Notes under the pieces: model-generated | The model's input: the letters and a program-made list of their open reading frames with translations, nothing else | Databases searched by the model: none | What the model was told of the DNA's origin: nothing | Translations under genes and position numbers: made by a program | From: Deinococcales bacterium | Lineage (GTDB): Bacteria; Deinococcota; Deinococci; Deinococcales; JAAFIG01 | Length of the DNA stretch: 64,000 bases | Direction of reading: 5' to 3' | Assembly: GCA_013298595.1 (NCBI GenBank) | Contig: JAAFIG010000003.1 | Coordinates: 164,460-228,459 of the forward strand | Shown here: positions 54,068 through 63,935 of the stretch, one piece after another | How positions within the stretch are numbered: the stretch's first letter is position 1 | Layout of the letters: the number at the start of each line of letters is the position of its first letter

Positions 54068-55270
54068 ATGCGAACTGATTTAACCATTGCCGAAGCTGTG
54101 GCTGCTTTGACGGCTGTCCTTCCCGAACCGCGTCTCGAGCATGTGCCGTTGCTGGCAGCGCATAATCGTATTTTGGCTGAGGATATGCAGAGTTTGGTGG
54201 ATCATCCCAATACCAACGACAGTGCTTTGGATGGTTTTGCTGTGCAACTCGAGGTTACAAAAACAGCTTCTCCAGAAACGCCTGTGCGTTTAAAGGTGGT
54301 TGGTGAAGTCGCAGCGGGTGCACTGGCGTTCTCAAGACCACTCGAGGCGCATGAAGCCGTCAAGGTTTTTACAGGTGGGGCTGTGCCACTTGGGGCAACT
54401 GGTATTGCAATGGTGGAGCACACTGCTCGAGATGGTGATGATGTTTTGTTGTTGCAACCTGCTGTGCCTGAAATTCGGCTTAAAGGTCAAGACCTTGAAA
54501 TAGGTCAAACCTATTTAGCTAAAGGAACACGGTTGAATGGCTCGAGTATTGCGTTAGCAGCAGCGATGGGTCATGCGGTTTTACCTGTTTTTGAGAAACC
54601 CCGAATTGCTCTTTTGTCTACAGGTGATGAAATTGTCGAACCTGGCTCTCCTCTACCAGAAGGTGGAGTTTATAATGCCAATAGTTATGGTTTAGCAGCT
54701 AAGTTACTCGAGCTTGGTGCAGAACCCATGCTGCTGCCCAAAGTTGCTGATAGTTTAGATGGCATTAGAGCTGCCATTTTAGCAGCTCGAGGGGCGCATC
54801 TGGTTTTAACCATTGGTGGTGTTTCAATGGGTGAACGAGATTTTGTCCGCAAATTACTCGAGTCCGAAGGCACAATAGATTTTTGGCGTATCAAAGTGAA
54901 ACCTGGCGGACCACCCATTCTTGGCAGCTTAGATGGCATTCCTGTGTTTGGGTTACCTGGCAATCCTGTCTCGAGTTTAGTGGTTTTTCATGTGGTGGTA
55001 CAAATTGCCTTAGCTCAGCGTTGGGGTGATGTCACACCAAGCTTTGAAACAGTACGCGCCAAAGCAATCACACCATTTAAAAGTGCAGGAGCCAAACAAG
55101 GTTTATGGCGAGCCAATCTCGAGTGGTCAACCGATCATTACACCGTGGCTGCTTTTAGTAATCAAAGTTCTCAGGTGTTGCGGAGTTTAACGCAAAGTAA
55201 TGCCTTGGCCGTTGTGCCAGAAAATGAAACACGAGGGGTTGGAGATTGGCTCGAGGTGATTAAGTTATAG
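54068..55270 (+). CDS. moeA: Molybdopterin molybdenumtransferase
   Basis: 400-residue MoeA, which inserts molybdate into adenylylated molybdopterin. Visible are DNTNDSALDGFAV-like (NTNDSALDGFAVQ), VFTGGAVPLGATGIAMVE, LSTGDEIVEPGSPLPEGGVY, LTIGGVSMGERDFV and GLPGNPVSSLVVFH. TAAGCT (using the amidase stop) lies seven bases before the ATG. The stop codon TAG is part of a five-base duplication made by a MITE insertion directly behind it. Confidence 0.94.
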   Translation: MRTDLTIAEAVAALTAVLPEPRLEHVPLLAAHNRILAEDMQSLVDHPNTNDSALDGFAVQLEVTKTASPETPVRLKVVGEVAAGALAFSRPLEAHEAVKVFTGGAVPLGATGIAMVEHTARDGDDVLLLQPAVPEIRLKGQDLEIGQTYLAKGTRLNGSSIALAAAMGHAVLPVFEKPRIALLSTGDEIVEPGSPLPEGGVYNANSYGLAAKLLELGAEPMLLPKVADSLDGIRAAILAARGAHLVLTIGGVSMGERDFVRKLLESEGTIDFWRIKVKPGGPPILGSLDGIPVFGLPGNPVSSLVVFHVVVQIALAQRWGDVTPSFETVRAKAITPFKSAGAKQGLWRANLEWSTDHYTVAAFSNQSSQVLRSLTQSNALAVVPENETRGVGDWLEVIKL

Positions 55271-55405
55271 ACAATAGTTCGGAAAGTTTTTAATTTTTCG
55301 TATCTGCGACACATTTGGATTTCGTAGGGGCGAACCTCTGTTTTCGCCCTTTAGCACGACATAATCTGGATCTGCGCTAAGAAATGTTCCGAACTATTGT
55401 TATAG
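55266..55405. mobile_element. 130-base MITE with 14-bp terminal inverted repeats
   Basis: ACAATAGTTCGGAA (55271-55284) and its exact complement (55387-55400) bound a 130-base element. It is flanked on both sides by TATAG (55266-55270 and 55401-55405), a likely target duplication. No gene fits inside; the middle contains a GTAGGGGCGAAC..TTCGCCC unit of the dispersed family. The element sits between the moeA stop and the convergent esterase-like gene. Confidence 0.7.
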
Positions 55406-55418
55406 ATAAAGCATCGCT

Positions 55419-56774
55419 TTATTGTAGCGGTGTACTTGGCGTGGTTTTATCAATGTAAATCAGAGCATCAAAATCCTCGGTGGGTATTGCTTTGTAACTG
55501 TACCAATCGGGTTCTGGTGTACGAAATGGCGGTAAGTTCTGTCCGATAATTTGTAAACGCCGAGGAGTTTTTAACCATGCACCAGCGGGTGTTTTGGCTA
55601 AGTGCAAATCGAGCATAAAGAGTGGTAGTTGGGCAGCTCGGAAAATATATTCAAAACTATCTGAAGTTGGGTTTGGTACACTTTGGATACTGGGGTTGGC
55701 GGCTAAACCAACCAGTGCGGCTGCAACCGTTCGGATAGGATCGTTGCCATCTAGCATTTGGGCATAGAAACTGCCTTCAAAAAACGAAAATCCCCAGACT
55801 TTATACTGATCTTTGTACATATCACGCAGGTGTGCGCCTAATGGTTTCCAACCAAAGTGCATTTTGGCATTAAAAGTCACATGTCCGTTATGCGCCCAAA
55901 TCACAAGTTTTTGCTTGGTTGTTTTCTCGAGCCAAGACGTGTTTTCTGCCATGAAAGCATCTCGGATGGTTACGGCTTGCAGAATGTCTTGGGTGATAAA
56001 GCGTTCCTTATAGTAAATATTGCCTTGCTCGAGTACCCGCACCATTTGTAAAGCGGTGATGTATTCGGTTGTTTCTAGGCTCGAGCGACGATTTTGTAAG
56101 ATTCGCCGTACTGTATTGATGCGTTCGGCACATGCCATAAAGCCTTTGATTCCAGCTGCTGCGTAACGGGTGACATTGAGGATATTCCCCAACGAGAAAC
56201 GAATACACCCAAGTAGTTCATCGGCTCGAGTGGCTTGGTCGGGCAGGGTTTTTTCAAGGTAAGCAATCAGCCAATCTACGGCTGGGACGGGTTCCTGCAT
56301 ATCAAAACCACTAAAAATAACTTTATTGGCTGCTGTTTGGTTGTATTTACGTAACCACTGGATCAGGTCAAGCACTTCTTGGGTTCGCCAGGGCCACATA
56401 ATCTTTGCGTATTTTTGTAACAGTTCTTTACCGTCACCTATGCCAGTTTGCATGTATTCGTTGAGTGCTAAACTGCTTGCCCAATTGGCTTCCATGGCAA
56501 AAACCCGAAAGCCTTGGGTGGTAACCAAATACTCGAGCATACGATGTTTGGCTTGAAAAAATTCTTTGGTGCCATGCGTAGCTTCGCCAAGTCCAATAAT
56601 TCTGGCATTACCAACCAAGGCTGCCACTGGCTCGAGGTCGGTAAAACCATTTTCGGCTTGAATTGTTTTTAAGACAATAGCTTTTTCTTGTAACCAAGTG
56701 CTTTCAGAGCTAGTGGTTTGAGCCAATGCCAAACCGAATAATGCAACACTCAATAAAATCAGTAATCGTTTCAT
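55419..56774 (-). CDS. Erythromycin-esterase-like secreted hydrolase
   Basis: 451-residue protein with a signal peptide (MKRLLILLSVALFGLALA). The family signatures IIGLGEATHGTKEFFQAKHR (catalytic His and Glu) and VFAMEANWASSLALNEY, plus VIFSGFDMQ and IWAHNGHVTF, place it in the EreA/EreB superfamily. Many members hydrolyse esters other than macrolides, so resistance cannot be claimed. TAACCT stands five bases before the ATG. Confidence 0.88.
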   Translation of the reverse strand: MKRLLILLSVALFGLALAQTTSSESTWLQEKAIVLKTIQAENGFTDLEPVAALVGNARIIGLGEATHGTKEFFQAKHRMLEYLVTTQGFRVFAMEANWASSLALNEYMQTGIGDGKELLQKYAKIMWPWRTQEVLDLIQWLRKYNQTAANKVIFSGFDMQEPVPAVDWLIAYLEKTLPDQATRADELLGCIRFSLGNILNVTRYAAAGIKGFMACAERINTVRRILQNRRSSLETTEYITALQMVRVLEQGNIYYKERFITQDILQAVTIRDAFMAENTSWLEKTTKQKLVIWAHNGHVTFNAKMHFGWKPLGAHLRDMYKDQYKVWGFSFFEGSFYAQMLDGNDPIRTVAAALVGLAANPSIQSVPNPTSDSFEYIFRAAQLPLFMLDLHLAKTPAGAWLKTPRRLQIIGQNLPPFRTPEPDWYSYKAIPTEDFDALIYIDKTTPSTPLQ

Positions 56775-56871
56775 ACATCAGGTTACGACTTTTTTTGCGC
56801 CTAAGTTCCCTAACCACTGATGGTCATTTAAGCTATGTTCTTGCAAGTTGACAAGATGATACATTTTCGTC

Positions 56872-59802
56872 ATGAATCAACCATATTCTGTTGGACAAAC
56901 CATTGGCGGTTACAGCGTCACTCGAGTCGAAGCGTATAAACAAGTTCAAGGCTGGTATCTTGAATTAAAACACAATGCCACAGGGGCAAAACACATGCAC
57001 ATTGCATGTGCGGATGATAACAATGCGTTTACCGTAACTTTCCCAACCATTCCTCAGGATGACACAGGTATCGCCCATATTCTCGAGCATATTGTTTTGT
57101 GTGGTTCCGAGAAATTCCCTGTGCGTGACCCGTTTTTTAGTATGATTCCACGCAGTTTAAACACTTTTATGAACGCTATGACCTCGAGTGCTTGGACAAC
57201 GTACCCTTTTAGTACTCGTAATCAAAAAGATTTTCATAATTTGCTCGAGGTTTACCTTGATGCAACGTTTTTTCCAAAAATTTCTCAGGAAGCGTATAAA
57301 CAAGAAGCTTGGCGTTTTGAATTTGCCGATGGTGCTGATGCCAGTACACCACTGGAGTACAAAGGTATTGTCTTTAACGAAATGAAAGGTGGTATGGCAA
57401 GTGCCAGCAGCCGTTTATATCGCGCTATTGGCAAAAGTGTTTTCCCAGATATTACGTATGGCAATAATTCTGGTGGCGAACCCATTGCGATTCCTAACTT
57501 AACTTGGCAGCAACTGCGTGATTTCCACGCTACACACTATCATCCAAGCAACAGCTATTTTTATACTTATGGCAATTTGCCACTCGAGCAAACCCTTAGT
57601 ACCATCGAAAGTCAGGTGCTCAAGCGTTTTACAAAACTCGAGAAAGATTGGTCTATTCCAAATCAACCGCGTTTTGCTGCACCACGCCGTGATGAAGTGA
57701 CGTATGCCATTGCTCCATCCGAAGCTGGTCAGAAAAAAGCCCAAGTGGTGATGTCTTGGCTTACAACACCAATTTCCAATAGTTTTGAATTGCTTTCCTT
57801 GCGTGTGTTGCAACGGGTTTTACTGGCGAACGCTGCCAGCCCACTGCGTCAAGCCTTAGTCGAATCGCAACTGGGTAGTGCTTTATCCGAAGTCACAGGT
57901 TTAAATGACGACCCTCGAGAAGCTGTATTTAGTGCAGGCTTAAAAGATGTTGACCTTGCCGATACAGAACGTATTGAAAATCTGATCCTCGAGACATTGC
58001 AAAATGTGGTCAAAAATGGTGTGGATCAAGCGGCAGTGGACGCTGCCATTCACCGTTTTGAAATTGAAGCTCGAGAAGTTTCCAATGCTGGTTTCCCTTT
58101 TGCTTTTAAACCAGCATTTGATGCTCTGGGTGCGTACTTGTACGGTGGCGACCCATTTAGTGCTTTGCAATTTGATGCCGACCTCGAGCAATTAAAAACC
58201 GAACGTGCCAAAGGGCATTTCTTTGAGAATCTGATCAAAACCCATTTACTCGAGAATACCCATCGGGTTACTACTATCTTAAAGCCAGACCCTGAACTGA
58301 CAGCCAGAGAAGAAGCCGAAGAAAAAGCTAAACTCGAGGCAATCAAAGCCAAACTCTCAGACAAAGAAGTGCAGCAAATCATTGCAGATGCTGCCATTCT
58401 TGAAGCACAACAAAATGCCGAGCAGAACCTTGATATTTTACCAACGCTCGAGTTATCCGATGTACCAATGACTTTTGAAGATGTACCGCACCATATCGAG
58501 CAAATTCATGGTGCCACAGTTGGCTTGTTTGCCCAACCAACCCAAGGTTTAACCTATGTGGACATCAACCTTGATTTTAGTGGTCTTAGCGCAGCTCACA
58601 AAGCCATTTTACCAATCTTTGCTTTTGCTATTACCAAAATGGGAGCCGGTAACAGTTCATACCTCGAGATGGCAAATCGTATCGAAGCCAGTACAGGCGG
58701 TATCAGTGCTGGGCTTGGATTTCGCAAAGCACCAAGCGATTTAAATAGTGTACGCCAAAGTTTTTCTTTTAGTATCAAAACCTTGCATCGTAATTTAACC
58801 AGCACTTTTGCTATTTTGCACGATTACCTGACAGCCACAACATTTGACCGCACACATCTTAAAAACCTCTTAGGCATGTACAAAGCCAGCCTTGATAACC
58901 GTGTGACCAGTGCAGGTCATATTTATGCAGGCAAAATGGCAGAAGCTCAACTCTCAAAACTTGGAGCATTGCGCGAAACCATGGAAGGCATCACCCACGT
59001 GCGCTTAGCCCGAGAACTCGCCACTCGAGACGAAGCTGGTTTAGATGCCCTGATTGCCCAATTCCAGCAAATCATGCAAGCTATTTTCCGCTCTGGTCAG
59101 GCTCGAGTTTGTATCACCACCGACACCGATCAACTCGAGATTGTCAAAAACCATGTCCGTGATTTACTGGCTGTGTTGCCAAGCCAAGCACCGATTAGCT
59201 CGAGTGATTTACCCGATGTTCATCCGCGTCAAGCCCAAGCCCGTAGCGCAGCCACACCTGTTGCCTACGATGCAGCTGTCTTTACCACTGTGCCATTTAC
59301 GCACCCAGATGCACCTGCATTTATGGCATTATCCGAATACTTACGCGCCCGTTACTTACACAAAGAAATCCGCGAAAAAGGCGGAGCGTATGGTGGGTTC
59401 GCTGGAGCCAGCCGCGAAGATGGTGCCTTTGCCATGATGACTTACCGCGACCCACACATCAAACGCAGCTTTGATATCTTCGATCATGTCCATGCTTTCC
59501 TCGAGCAACCCTTTGAAAAAGATAGTTTAAAAGAAGCCATTCTCAGTGCTTGTGCCGACCTTGACCCACTGTCTAGCCCTGACACCAAAGGGCGCAGCCG
59601 TTTCTTCAACGACCTTGGCGGTTACACCCTCGAGATTCGAGCTGCCTTCAAAAAGCGTTTACTCGAAGTTACAGAAGCCGATTTGCGTCGCATTGCCAGA
59701 ACATATTTAGTGAACCCAGCCATCGCGGTTGTCTCGAGTGCCGAGAAAATCGAAGAAGCCAATGCCTTAATGGGTGGGATTTTCCACGTTGAAGCAGTCT
59801 AA
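56872..59802 (+). CDS. M16C zinc peptidase (presequence-protease type)
   Basis: 976-residue metallopeptidase of the insulinase clan. The inverted zinc motif HILEH is at 69-73, followed by GSEKFPVRDPFF and FNEMKGGMASA, with the downstream zinc Glu in this area. Two large halves form the closed chamber that degrades short peptides; KEIREKGGAYGGFAG in the second half is the usual R..Y substrate site. There is no signal peptide. TACATT stands six bases before the ATG. Confidence 0.93.
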   Translation: MNQPYSVGQTIGGYSVTRVEAYKQVQGWYLELKHNATGAKHMHIACADDNNAFTVTFPTIPQDDTGIAHILEHIVLCGSEKFPVRDPFFSMIPRSLNTFMNAMTSSAWTTYPFSTRNQKDFHNLLEVYLDATFFPKISQEAYKQEAWRFEFADGADASTPLEYKGIVFNEMKGGMASASSRLYRAIGKSVFPDITYGNNSGGEPIAIPNLTWQQLRDFHATHYHPSNSYFYTYGNLPLEQTLSTIESQVLKRFTKLEKDWSIPNQPRFAAPRRDEVTYAIAPSEAGQKKAQVVMSWLTTPISNSFELLSLRVLQRVLLANAASPLRQALVESQLGSALSEVTGLNDDPREAVFSAGLKDVDLADTERIENLILETLQNVVKNGVDQAAVDAAIHRFEIEAREVSNAGFPFAFKPAFDALGAYLYGGDPFSALQFDADLEQLKTERAKGHFFENLIKTHLLENTHRVTTILKPDPELTAREEAEEKAKLEAIKAKLSDKEVQQIIADAAILEAQQNAEQNLDILPTLELSDVPMTFEDVPHHIEQIHGATVGLFAQPTQGLTYVDINLDFSGLSAAHKAILPIFAFAITKMGAGNSSYLEMANRIEASTGGISAGLGFRKAPSDLNSVRQSFSFSIKTLHRNLTSTFAILHDYLTATTFDRTHLKNLLGMYKASLDNRVTSAGHIYAGKMAEAQLSKLGALRETMEGITHVRLARELATRDEAGLDALIAQFQQIMQAIFRSGQARVCITTDTDQLEIVKNHVRDLLAVLPSQAPISSSDLPDVHPRQAQARSAATPVAYDAAVFTTVPFTHPDAPAFMALSEYLRARYLHKEIREKGGAYGGFAGASREDGAFAMMTYRDPHIKRSFDIFDHVHAFLEQPFEKDSLKEAILSACADLDPLSSPDTKGRSRFFNDLGGYTLEIRAAFKKRLLEVTEADLRRIARTYLVNPAIAVVSSAEKIEEANALMGGIFHVEAV

Positions 59803-59808
59803 TGTTAG

Positions 59809-59843
59809 GTTGCTCGTAACGAATGCCTATCGTTACGAGCAAC
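59809..59843. terminator. 14-bp inverted repeat after the M16C gene
   Basis: GTTGCTCGTAACGA and its exact complement around a seven-base loop, seven bases past the stop. There is no T-run, so it may stop transcription poorly or shield the mRNA end. Confidence 0.55.
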
Positions 59844-59862
59844 GTGTTAAACTCGCTTAACT

Positions 59863-60810
59863 ATGATTGAAACCCCATTTGATCGCAAACGTGGTGAGCG
59901 CGGCAGAGTAACGCGTGACACGATCATTGCGTATATTTTTATGCTGCCGATGCTGGTAGTAAAAGTACTCTTTACGTTTTGGCCCATTGTTTTTGGTACA
60001 GCTTTAGCATTTGCCACAGTCAATATCGGCAAGGGCTTTTCGCTCGAGTGGGTGGGTTTAAAGAATTTTGAGGAGCTTTTTGGTTTTGGTGAGTTTGCAG
60101 GTCGTGGACCTGATCGAGATTTTTGGTATGGTTTAACCAACAGCTTAAAGTACATTTTGGTGGTGCCGTTTATTCAATTGCTCAGCATTGGGCTTGCCAT
60201 GCTGGTCAATCGCACCATTCCACTGATTGGTTTGTTCCGCACAGCTTTTTATGTGCCAGTGGTAACAAGTTTTTCGGTGGTTGGTTTGATGTGGCAATGG
60301 ATGTACAACCAGTACGGTCCAATCAACTTTATCCTCACTAGCTTGGGTTTAATGGATGCTAAAAATCCGACCAATATCCTCAATAACCCTGTCTTAGCTT
60401 TGTGGGCAATTATGTTTGTCACCCTCTGGAAAGGCTTAGGCTACTACATGGTGCTCTACCTCGCTGGTCTACAAAGTATTGATCGCAGTCTCGAGGAAGC
60501 GGCTGTCATAGATGGCGCGAATCGTTGGCAAGTCTTTTGGCATATCACCATTCCCGGTTTGCGCCCAACCATTTTGGTTTGTAGTTTACTCAGCACCATC
60601 AGTGCCATTAAAGTCTTTGAAGAAATTTTTACCATGACTTCAGGCGGACCGGCTGGTAGCACGTATACTGCTATGTATTTTATTTACAATAAATCCTTTG
60701 GTGATTACCGCTTTGGTTATGCCGCAGCGGCTGGGCTGGTGGTGGCTGTGGTCAGTATTTTCTTTGCTTTTATCAATTTTCGTTTAACTCGAGGGGACCA
60801 AAATGCTTAG
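59863..60810 (+). CDS. ABC sugar transporter permease (MalF/UgpA type)
   Basis: 315-residue inner-membrane permease with six helices. The loop that contacts the ATPase is EEAAVIDGANRWQVFWHITI, the EAA motif of the binding-protein-dependent importers. It overlaps the second permease by eight bases. Neither a binding protein nor an ATPase gene is near, so these must be encoded elsewhere, as with shared MsmK-type ATPases. No clear Shine-Dalgarno; TAAACT lies nine bases before the ATG. Confidence 0.93.
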   Translation: MIETPFDRKRGERGRVTRDTIIAYIFMLPMLVVKVLFTFWPIVFGTALAFATVNIGKGFSLEWVGLKNFEELFGFGEFAGRGPDRDFWYGLTNSLKYILVVPFIQLLSIGLAMLVNRTIPLIGLFRTAFYVPVVTSFSVVGLMWQWMYNQYGPINFILTSLGLMDAKNPTNILNNPVLALWAIMFVTLWKGLGYYMVLYLAGLQSIDRSLEEAAVIDGANRWQVFWHITIPGLRPTILVCSLLSTISAIKVFEEIFTMTSGGPAGSTYTAMYFIYNKSFGDYRFGYAAAAGLVVAVVSIFFAFINFRLTRGDQNA

Positions 60811-61681
60811 TTCAGTAGATCAAGCCAAAGAACTCAAACGCAAACGCCAGTTCAATAAACGACTCGAGAATCTGGGTGTATATACCATTTTGATTCTGGT
60901 AGCCATTCTGAGTATCTACCCGTTTTTATGGACTTTACGTACAAGTTTATCCACATCGGGTGGTATTTTTGAATTTCCACCATCGTTAATTCCTAACGAA
61001 GCCAGCTTAAAAAATTTTATTACTGTCACCGAAATTGTACCAATTTTGCGCCAAGCCTTAAACAGCTTAATTATTTGTTTTTTTGGTGTGGTGGGTGCCA
61101 TTATTGTGGCTGCTCTTGGCGCTTACCCTTTAGCCAAAATGAAATTTTTTGGCAGAGATATGATTTTCTACGCTCTGATTGCCACACTGGTACTACCCAA
61201 CGAAGCGGGCTTAATTGTTAATTTTATTACTGTCTCGAGGTTAAACTTATTAGCCAGCGAAGTCGGACAATTCGCAGCCGTTATTTTACCTGCTTTTGGT
61301 AGTGTGGCAAATGTTTTTTTAATGCGGCAAGCTTACTTGGGTATTCCTGCTGAATTACTCGAGGCAAGCCGCATTGATGGTGCTTCGGAATTACGTATTT
61401 GGTGGAGTATTATGTTGCCTTTAACCATGCCAACCATTGCAGCGGTCAGTATTTTGCAATTCGTGGCATTTTGGAATAGTTTCTTATGGGCGTTTATTGT
61501 CATGCGCGACCGCAATTTATACCCACTCAGCGCAGGTATGCTCGATTTATCGGGTGCGTTTGCCACCAATACTCGAGCCATCAGCGCAGGCGCTGTAATC
61601 ATGATGATTCCAATTCTGATTGTTTTCTTATTCTTCCAGCGTTACTTTATGCGCGGACTCGAGGGTGCAGTCAAAGGGTAA
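60803..61681 (+). CDS. ABC sugar transporter permease (MalG/UgpE type)
   Basis: 292-residue partner permease with six helices and the EAA loop LEASRIDGASELRIWWSIML. The start overlaps the stop of the first permease (eight bases), so the two are made together and form the membrane channel. The next gene starts about 115 bases later with its own box. Confidence 0.93.
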   Translation: MLSSVDQAKELKRKRQFNKRLENLGVYTILILVAILSIYPFLWTLRTSLSTSGGIFEFPPSLIPNEASLKNFITVTEIVPILRQALNSLIICFFGVVGAIIVAALGAYPLAKMKFFGRDMIFYALIATLVLPNEAGLIVNFITVSRLNLLASEVGQFAAVILPAFGSVANVFLMRQAYLGIPAELLEASRIDGASELRIWWSIMLPLTMPTIAAVSILQFVAFWNSFLWAFIVMRDRNLYPLSAGMLDLSGAFATNTRAISAGAVIMMIPILIVFLFFQRYFMRGLEGAVKG

Positions 61682-61795
61682 AATGCGTGGCAACGATGGT
61701 ACCTTGAGCTTAGCTGGTCGTACAAAAAAATGATAATACTAATCGCTGGCAATTTTTAAAGCCAAAGTCTAAAGCTATCAGGTATTGTGGCACCT

Positions 61796-63319
61796 ATGGA
61801 TGTTGTTTGGGTTGGTACAGCCTACATTGTTGGTTTGCTGGGTTCACGCATTGGTTTTCCGCCATTGGTTGGGTACTTGCTGGCAGGTTTTATCTTGTAT
61901 GTATTTGGTATTCGTTCGAGCGAAAATTTACTTGGACTTGCCGATATTGGTGTTTGGTTACTGTTGTTTACTGTTGGTTTAAAATTACGCATTCAAACCC
62001 TGATTCGCTCCGAAGTTTTAGGTGCAGGTGGCTTACACTTACTGATCTCGAGCGGAGTGATGTTACTGGTCATGAGCGCATCGTTGGGGTTGAGTAATGC
62101 TTTGTACTTAGCGGTTGGCTTAGCTTTCTCGAGTACTGTGTTAGCGATTAAATTGCTCGAGGATAAACGCGAATTAAATTCCTATCACGGACGTATTGTG
62201 GTGGGTATTCTGATTTTGCAAGATTTGGTTGCCATTGTTTTACTGGCATTTGCTGGGGCTAAACAACCAACTTTTTGGGCGCTCGGATTTTTGGTATTAC
62301 CTTTACTTCGCCCGCTGACCCTGCGTTTTTTGGCACGTAGTGGTCACGACGAATTACTCCTCTTATTTGGCTTAACCCTTGCGTTAGCAGGTGGTACCCT
62401 AGCAAAATTGGTTGGTATCAGCCCAGAACTTGGGGCATTGGTATTTGGTGCCATTCTGGCAGGGCATGAACGTACTACCGAACTGAGCCGCGTACTGTGG
62501 GGATTAAAAGAAGCTTTTTTGGTCTCGTTTTTTCTGACCATCGGCTTAGGTGGCTTACCTCCACTCGAGTTACTGCGTTGGCTACCTGTTTTTATTATTT
62601 TGTTACCATTACAAGCCATCTTATTTTTCTGGTTATTTTTGCGCTTTGGGTTACGCGCTCGTACTGCTTTTGTGACCAGTGCAGCCTTAACCAGTTATGG
62701 TGAATTTGCTCTGATTGTGGTTAAACCACTGATTGACAATGGGCAACTCGAGAATGGTTGGGTGAGCTTACTTGGTGTCACCATTGCCTTATCCTTAGCA
62801 ATTTCAGCCCCATTAAACCGAGTTATTCACAATTTGTATCAGCGGCTCGAGCCGTGGCTATTACGCTTTGAAACCCAAATTCAACATATTGACCGTGAGC
62901 CAACTCAACTGGGTAAGACCAATTGGTTAGTGATCGGTATGGGACGCACAGGCGCAGCGGCGTATAAACAACTTGAAACTACAGGTCAACGTGTGATTGG
63001 CTTAGATAACGACCCAGCAAAACTCGAGCGCCATCGGGCTAAAGGCAGACGGGTTTTGTATGGTGATGCCGAAGACCCCGAACTCTGGGAGAACCTTGAA
63101 TTGAGTGGGTTAAGTGGCATTCTGGTCACAACCCCAGATTTTGAAGCTCGAATGCTGGCTTTAGAGGGCTTAAAACGCCGTCAATTCAAAGGCAAAATTG
63201 GTGTTTTATCACATCATCTCGAGGAAGAAAGCAATTTAGAAAAAGCTGGCGCTACTCTGATCTTTCGTCCATTTGCCGAAGCTGGTGAACGCTTGGCACA
63301 AAAAGCCTTAGAGCTATAA
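61796..63319 (+). CDS. CPA2-family cation/proton antiporter with TrkA-N domain
   Basis: 507-residue transporter of the Kef/YbaL kind. About 12 membrane helices (residues 1-355), with GFPPLVGYLLAGF and FSSTVLAIKLLEDKRE typical of the family, then a cytoplasmic NAD-binding TrkA-N domain (WLVIGMGRTGAAAYKQLE, DAEDPELWENL). It exchanges K+ or Na+ for protons under control of the nucleotide domain. ATG 61796 is chosen over GTG 61787 because TATTGT (61783-61788) lies seven bases before it. Confidence 0.93.
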   Translation: MDVVWVGTAYIVGLLGSRIGFPPLVGYLLAGFILYVFGIRSSENLLGLADIGVWLLLFTVGLKLRIQTLIRSEVLGAGGLHLLISSGVMLLVMSASLGLSNALYLAVGLAFSSTVLAIKLLEDKRELNSYHGRIVVGILILQDLVAIVLLAFAGAKQPTFWALGFLVLPLLRPLTLRFLARSGHDELLLLFGLTLALAGGTLAKLVGISPELGALVFGAILAGHERTTELSRVLWGLKEAFLVSFFLTIGLGGLPPLELLRWLPVFIILLPLQAILFFWLFLRFGLRARTAFVTSAALTSYGEFALIVVKPLIDNGQLENGWVSLLGVTIALSLAISAPLNRVIHNLYQRLEPWLLRFETQIQHIDREPTQLGKTNWLVIGMGRTGAAAYKQLETTGQRVIGLDNDPAKLERHRAKGRRVLYGDAEDPELWENLELSGLSGILVTTPDFEARMLALEGLKRRQFKGKIGVLSHHLEEESNLEKAGATLIFRPFAEAGERLAQKALEL

Positions 63320-63341
63320 ACAAGGCTATATACTCCAGATT

Positions 63342-63890
63342 ATGGATTTAACGTTTCGTTTATATCAACCAGAGGATAACGCTGTTTTTTGGCAACTCCG
63401 CAATCAAGTTTTACCTGCCGATGAAAGCAAAGCCTACTGGTTGGAACGCATTGAAAATGCAGATACCACAATCCAAGAAATCGCCATTGTCGCTCAGCTC
63501 GAGCAGCAAGCCATTGGTTTTGTGCATTTGCAACGTCGGCAAAGCTGGGGCGTTGGACGTTGGCAAATCCATCTAGCTGTGCTTGCCAGTAACCGTCGTC
63601 AAGGGGTTGGTACCGCTCTCTGGCAGCGACTACAAACCACCACGCAATGGCTCGAGGTGCGTGAACTGAACTGCCCATTACGTAACCCTGAACCTGCTGC
63701 CTATGCCTTTCTCGAGCAACACTTCTTTACAATTCACGAGCGTTCAATTCGTAGCCATTTAACCTTGCCACAAGAACTAGATTTGGGATTGATACAAAGA
63801 CTCGAGCAGCAAAACTATGTTTTTACGACTTTACTCGAGTTGGGCGATACCCCAACTAACCGTGAAAAACTATATTACGTCGGGTGCTAG
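63342..63890 (+). CDS. GNAT-family acetyltransferase
   Basis: 182-residue N-acetyltransferase. The acetyl-CoA pyrophosphate loop is SNRRQGVGTALWQRL, preceded by the strand IHLAVLA. Two-part length suggests a second, degenerate half. TATACT (63329-63334) stands seven bases before the ATG. The acetyl acceptor is unknown. Confidence 0.88.
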   Translation: MDLTFRLYQPEDNAVFWQLRNQVLPADESKAYWLERIENADTTIQEIAIVAQLEQQAIGFVHLQRRQSWGVGRWQIHLAVLASNRRQGVGTALWQRLQTTTQWLEVRELNCPLRNPEPAAYAFLEQHFFTIHERSIRSHLTLPQELDLGLIQRLEQQNYVFTTLLELGDTPTNREKLYYVGC

Positions 63891-63935
63891 TGGATGACTT
63901 GCCAAAATTGTCTCAAAAGCGGAGGATGCAAATCT

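Noticed and set aside
55419..56774. Macrolide resistance gene
   Set aside because: The protein belongs to the erythromycin esterase superfamily, but most members have other or unknown substrates; the sequence alone does not show resistance.
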